A stretch of 64,000 bases of DNA, from positions 5,612,202 through 5,676,201 of the forward strand of contig NC_090178.1 in the NCBI RefSeq assembly GCF_024679245.1, read 5' to 3'. The translations under genes and the position numbers were made by a program. A model generated the notes under the pieces. That model did not search any database. It was given only the letters and a program-made list of their open reading frames with translations, and was not told the origin of the DNA. Shown piece after piece: positions 63,711-64,000 of the stretch. Numbering within the stretch: the stretch's first letter is position 1; each line of letters opens with the position of its first letter. Origin of the DNA: Pseudorasbora parva. Its lineage: Eukaryota > Chordata > Actinopteri > Cypriniformes > Gobionidae.

Positions 63711-64000
63711 TTAAAGGGGTCATGAACTGAGAAATCCAATTTTCTTTTGATCTATAAGAGATCATATCCTGTAAGTTTCAGAACTAAACACTTTGATGTT
63801 AGTCCAAACAGCTTTTATTTAAAAGGCTTTGCAAACAGACTTTTACGATATGGACTCGTAACCATGTTAAAGGAGGGGTTCTGTGTTTTTTTTTTCTAGG
63901 CTTAGTTGTGTTTTATGGGGCGCAGTATAACATGTCTTAATACTTCTTTTTTTTTTTACTCTGTATTTTTATTTTATTTTCCCTTAATTCCACACCGCTG
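63711..64000 (+). mobile_element. Left end of a TTAA element, cut by the window
   Basis: The tip TTAAAGGGGTCATGAACTGA follows unique sequence and continues as TE-like text to the end of the window. The right tip lies outside. Confidence 0.6.

Overview
The window looks like teleost DNA, most likely from a cyprinid such as a carp, goldfish or zebrafish relative. I infer this from the mix of repeats: several Tc1-like transposons, TTAA-flanked elements, PIF/Harbinger and hAT miniature elements, tRNA-derived SINEs, an L2 3' end, and many long GT, GA, ATCT and CATC microsatellites. No bacterial, phage or plasmid signal is visible.

Only one host coding exon can be supported: a 116-bp exon at 35254-35369 (+) of a glycoside hydrolase family 47 Golgi alpha-1,2-mannosidase, most like MAN1C1. 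The rest is best read as flanking intron, although I cannot see the neighbouring exons. The window is therefore mainly a record of mobile elements and tandem repeats inside a long-intron gene.

1-11.7 kb: mostly plain sequence with a palindromic MITE, a Harbinger-type element carrying a broken MADF exon (3.9-4.8 kb), two perfect palindromes (4.98-5.11 kb) and several microsatellites. 11.7-14.2 kb: two dead Tc1-like transposons, one with a SINE inside. 15.8-26.4 kb: a dense field of TTAA-flanked elements, several nested, one carrying a decayed THAP zinc-finger exon (19.28-20.47 kb). 28.9-32.2 kb: a duplicated segment, a structurally intact Tc1-like transposon with a 330-codon open transposase (30.21-31.84 kb), and a TA-flanked MITE. 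34.3-38.0 kb: a 51-bp minisatellite in the loop of a fold-back repeat, the mannosidase exon, a Harbinger transposase fragment and a degenerate repeat field. 39.7-49.6 kb: tetranucleotide arrays, one split by a nearly intact Tc1-like element, a GT-flanked dispersed repeat, a TTAA element interrupted by an L2 tail, and a local duplication. 50.76-59.17 kb: a minisatellite of about 357 copies of a 21-bp unit, interrupted by a solo LTR with a 4-bp target duplication. 59.2-64 kb: plain sequence, a GA array, a SINE and the start of another TTAA element.

The long open frames over the 21-bp array (up to 913 codons) arise because 21 is a multiple of three; they are not treated as genes. Family names rest on remembered consensus features and were not searched. 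The items most worth a second look are the intact Tc1 copy, the higher-order structure of the 21-bp array with its LTR, the nested insertions, and the paired perfect palindromes.
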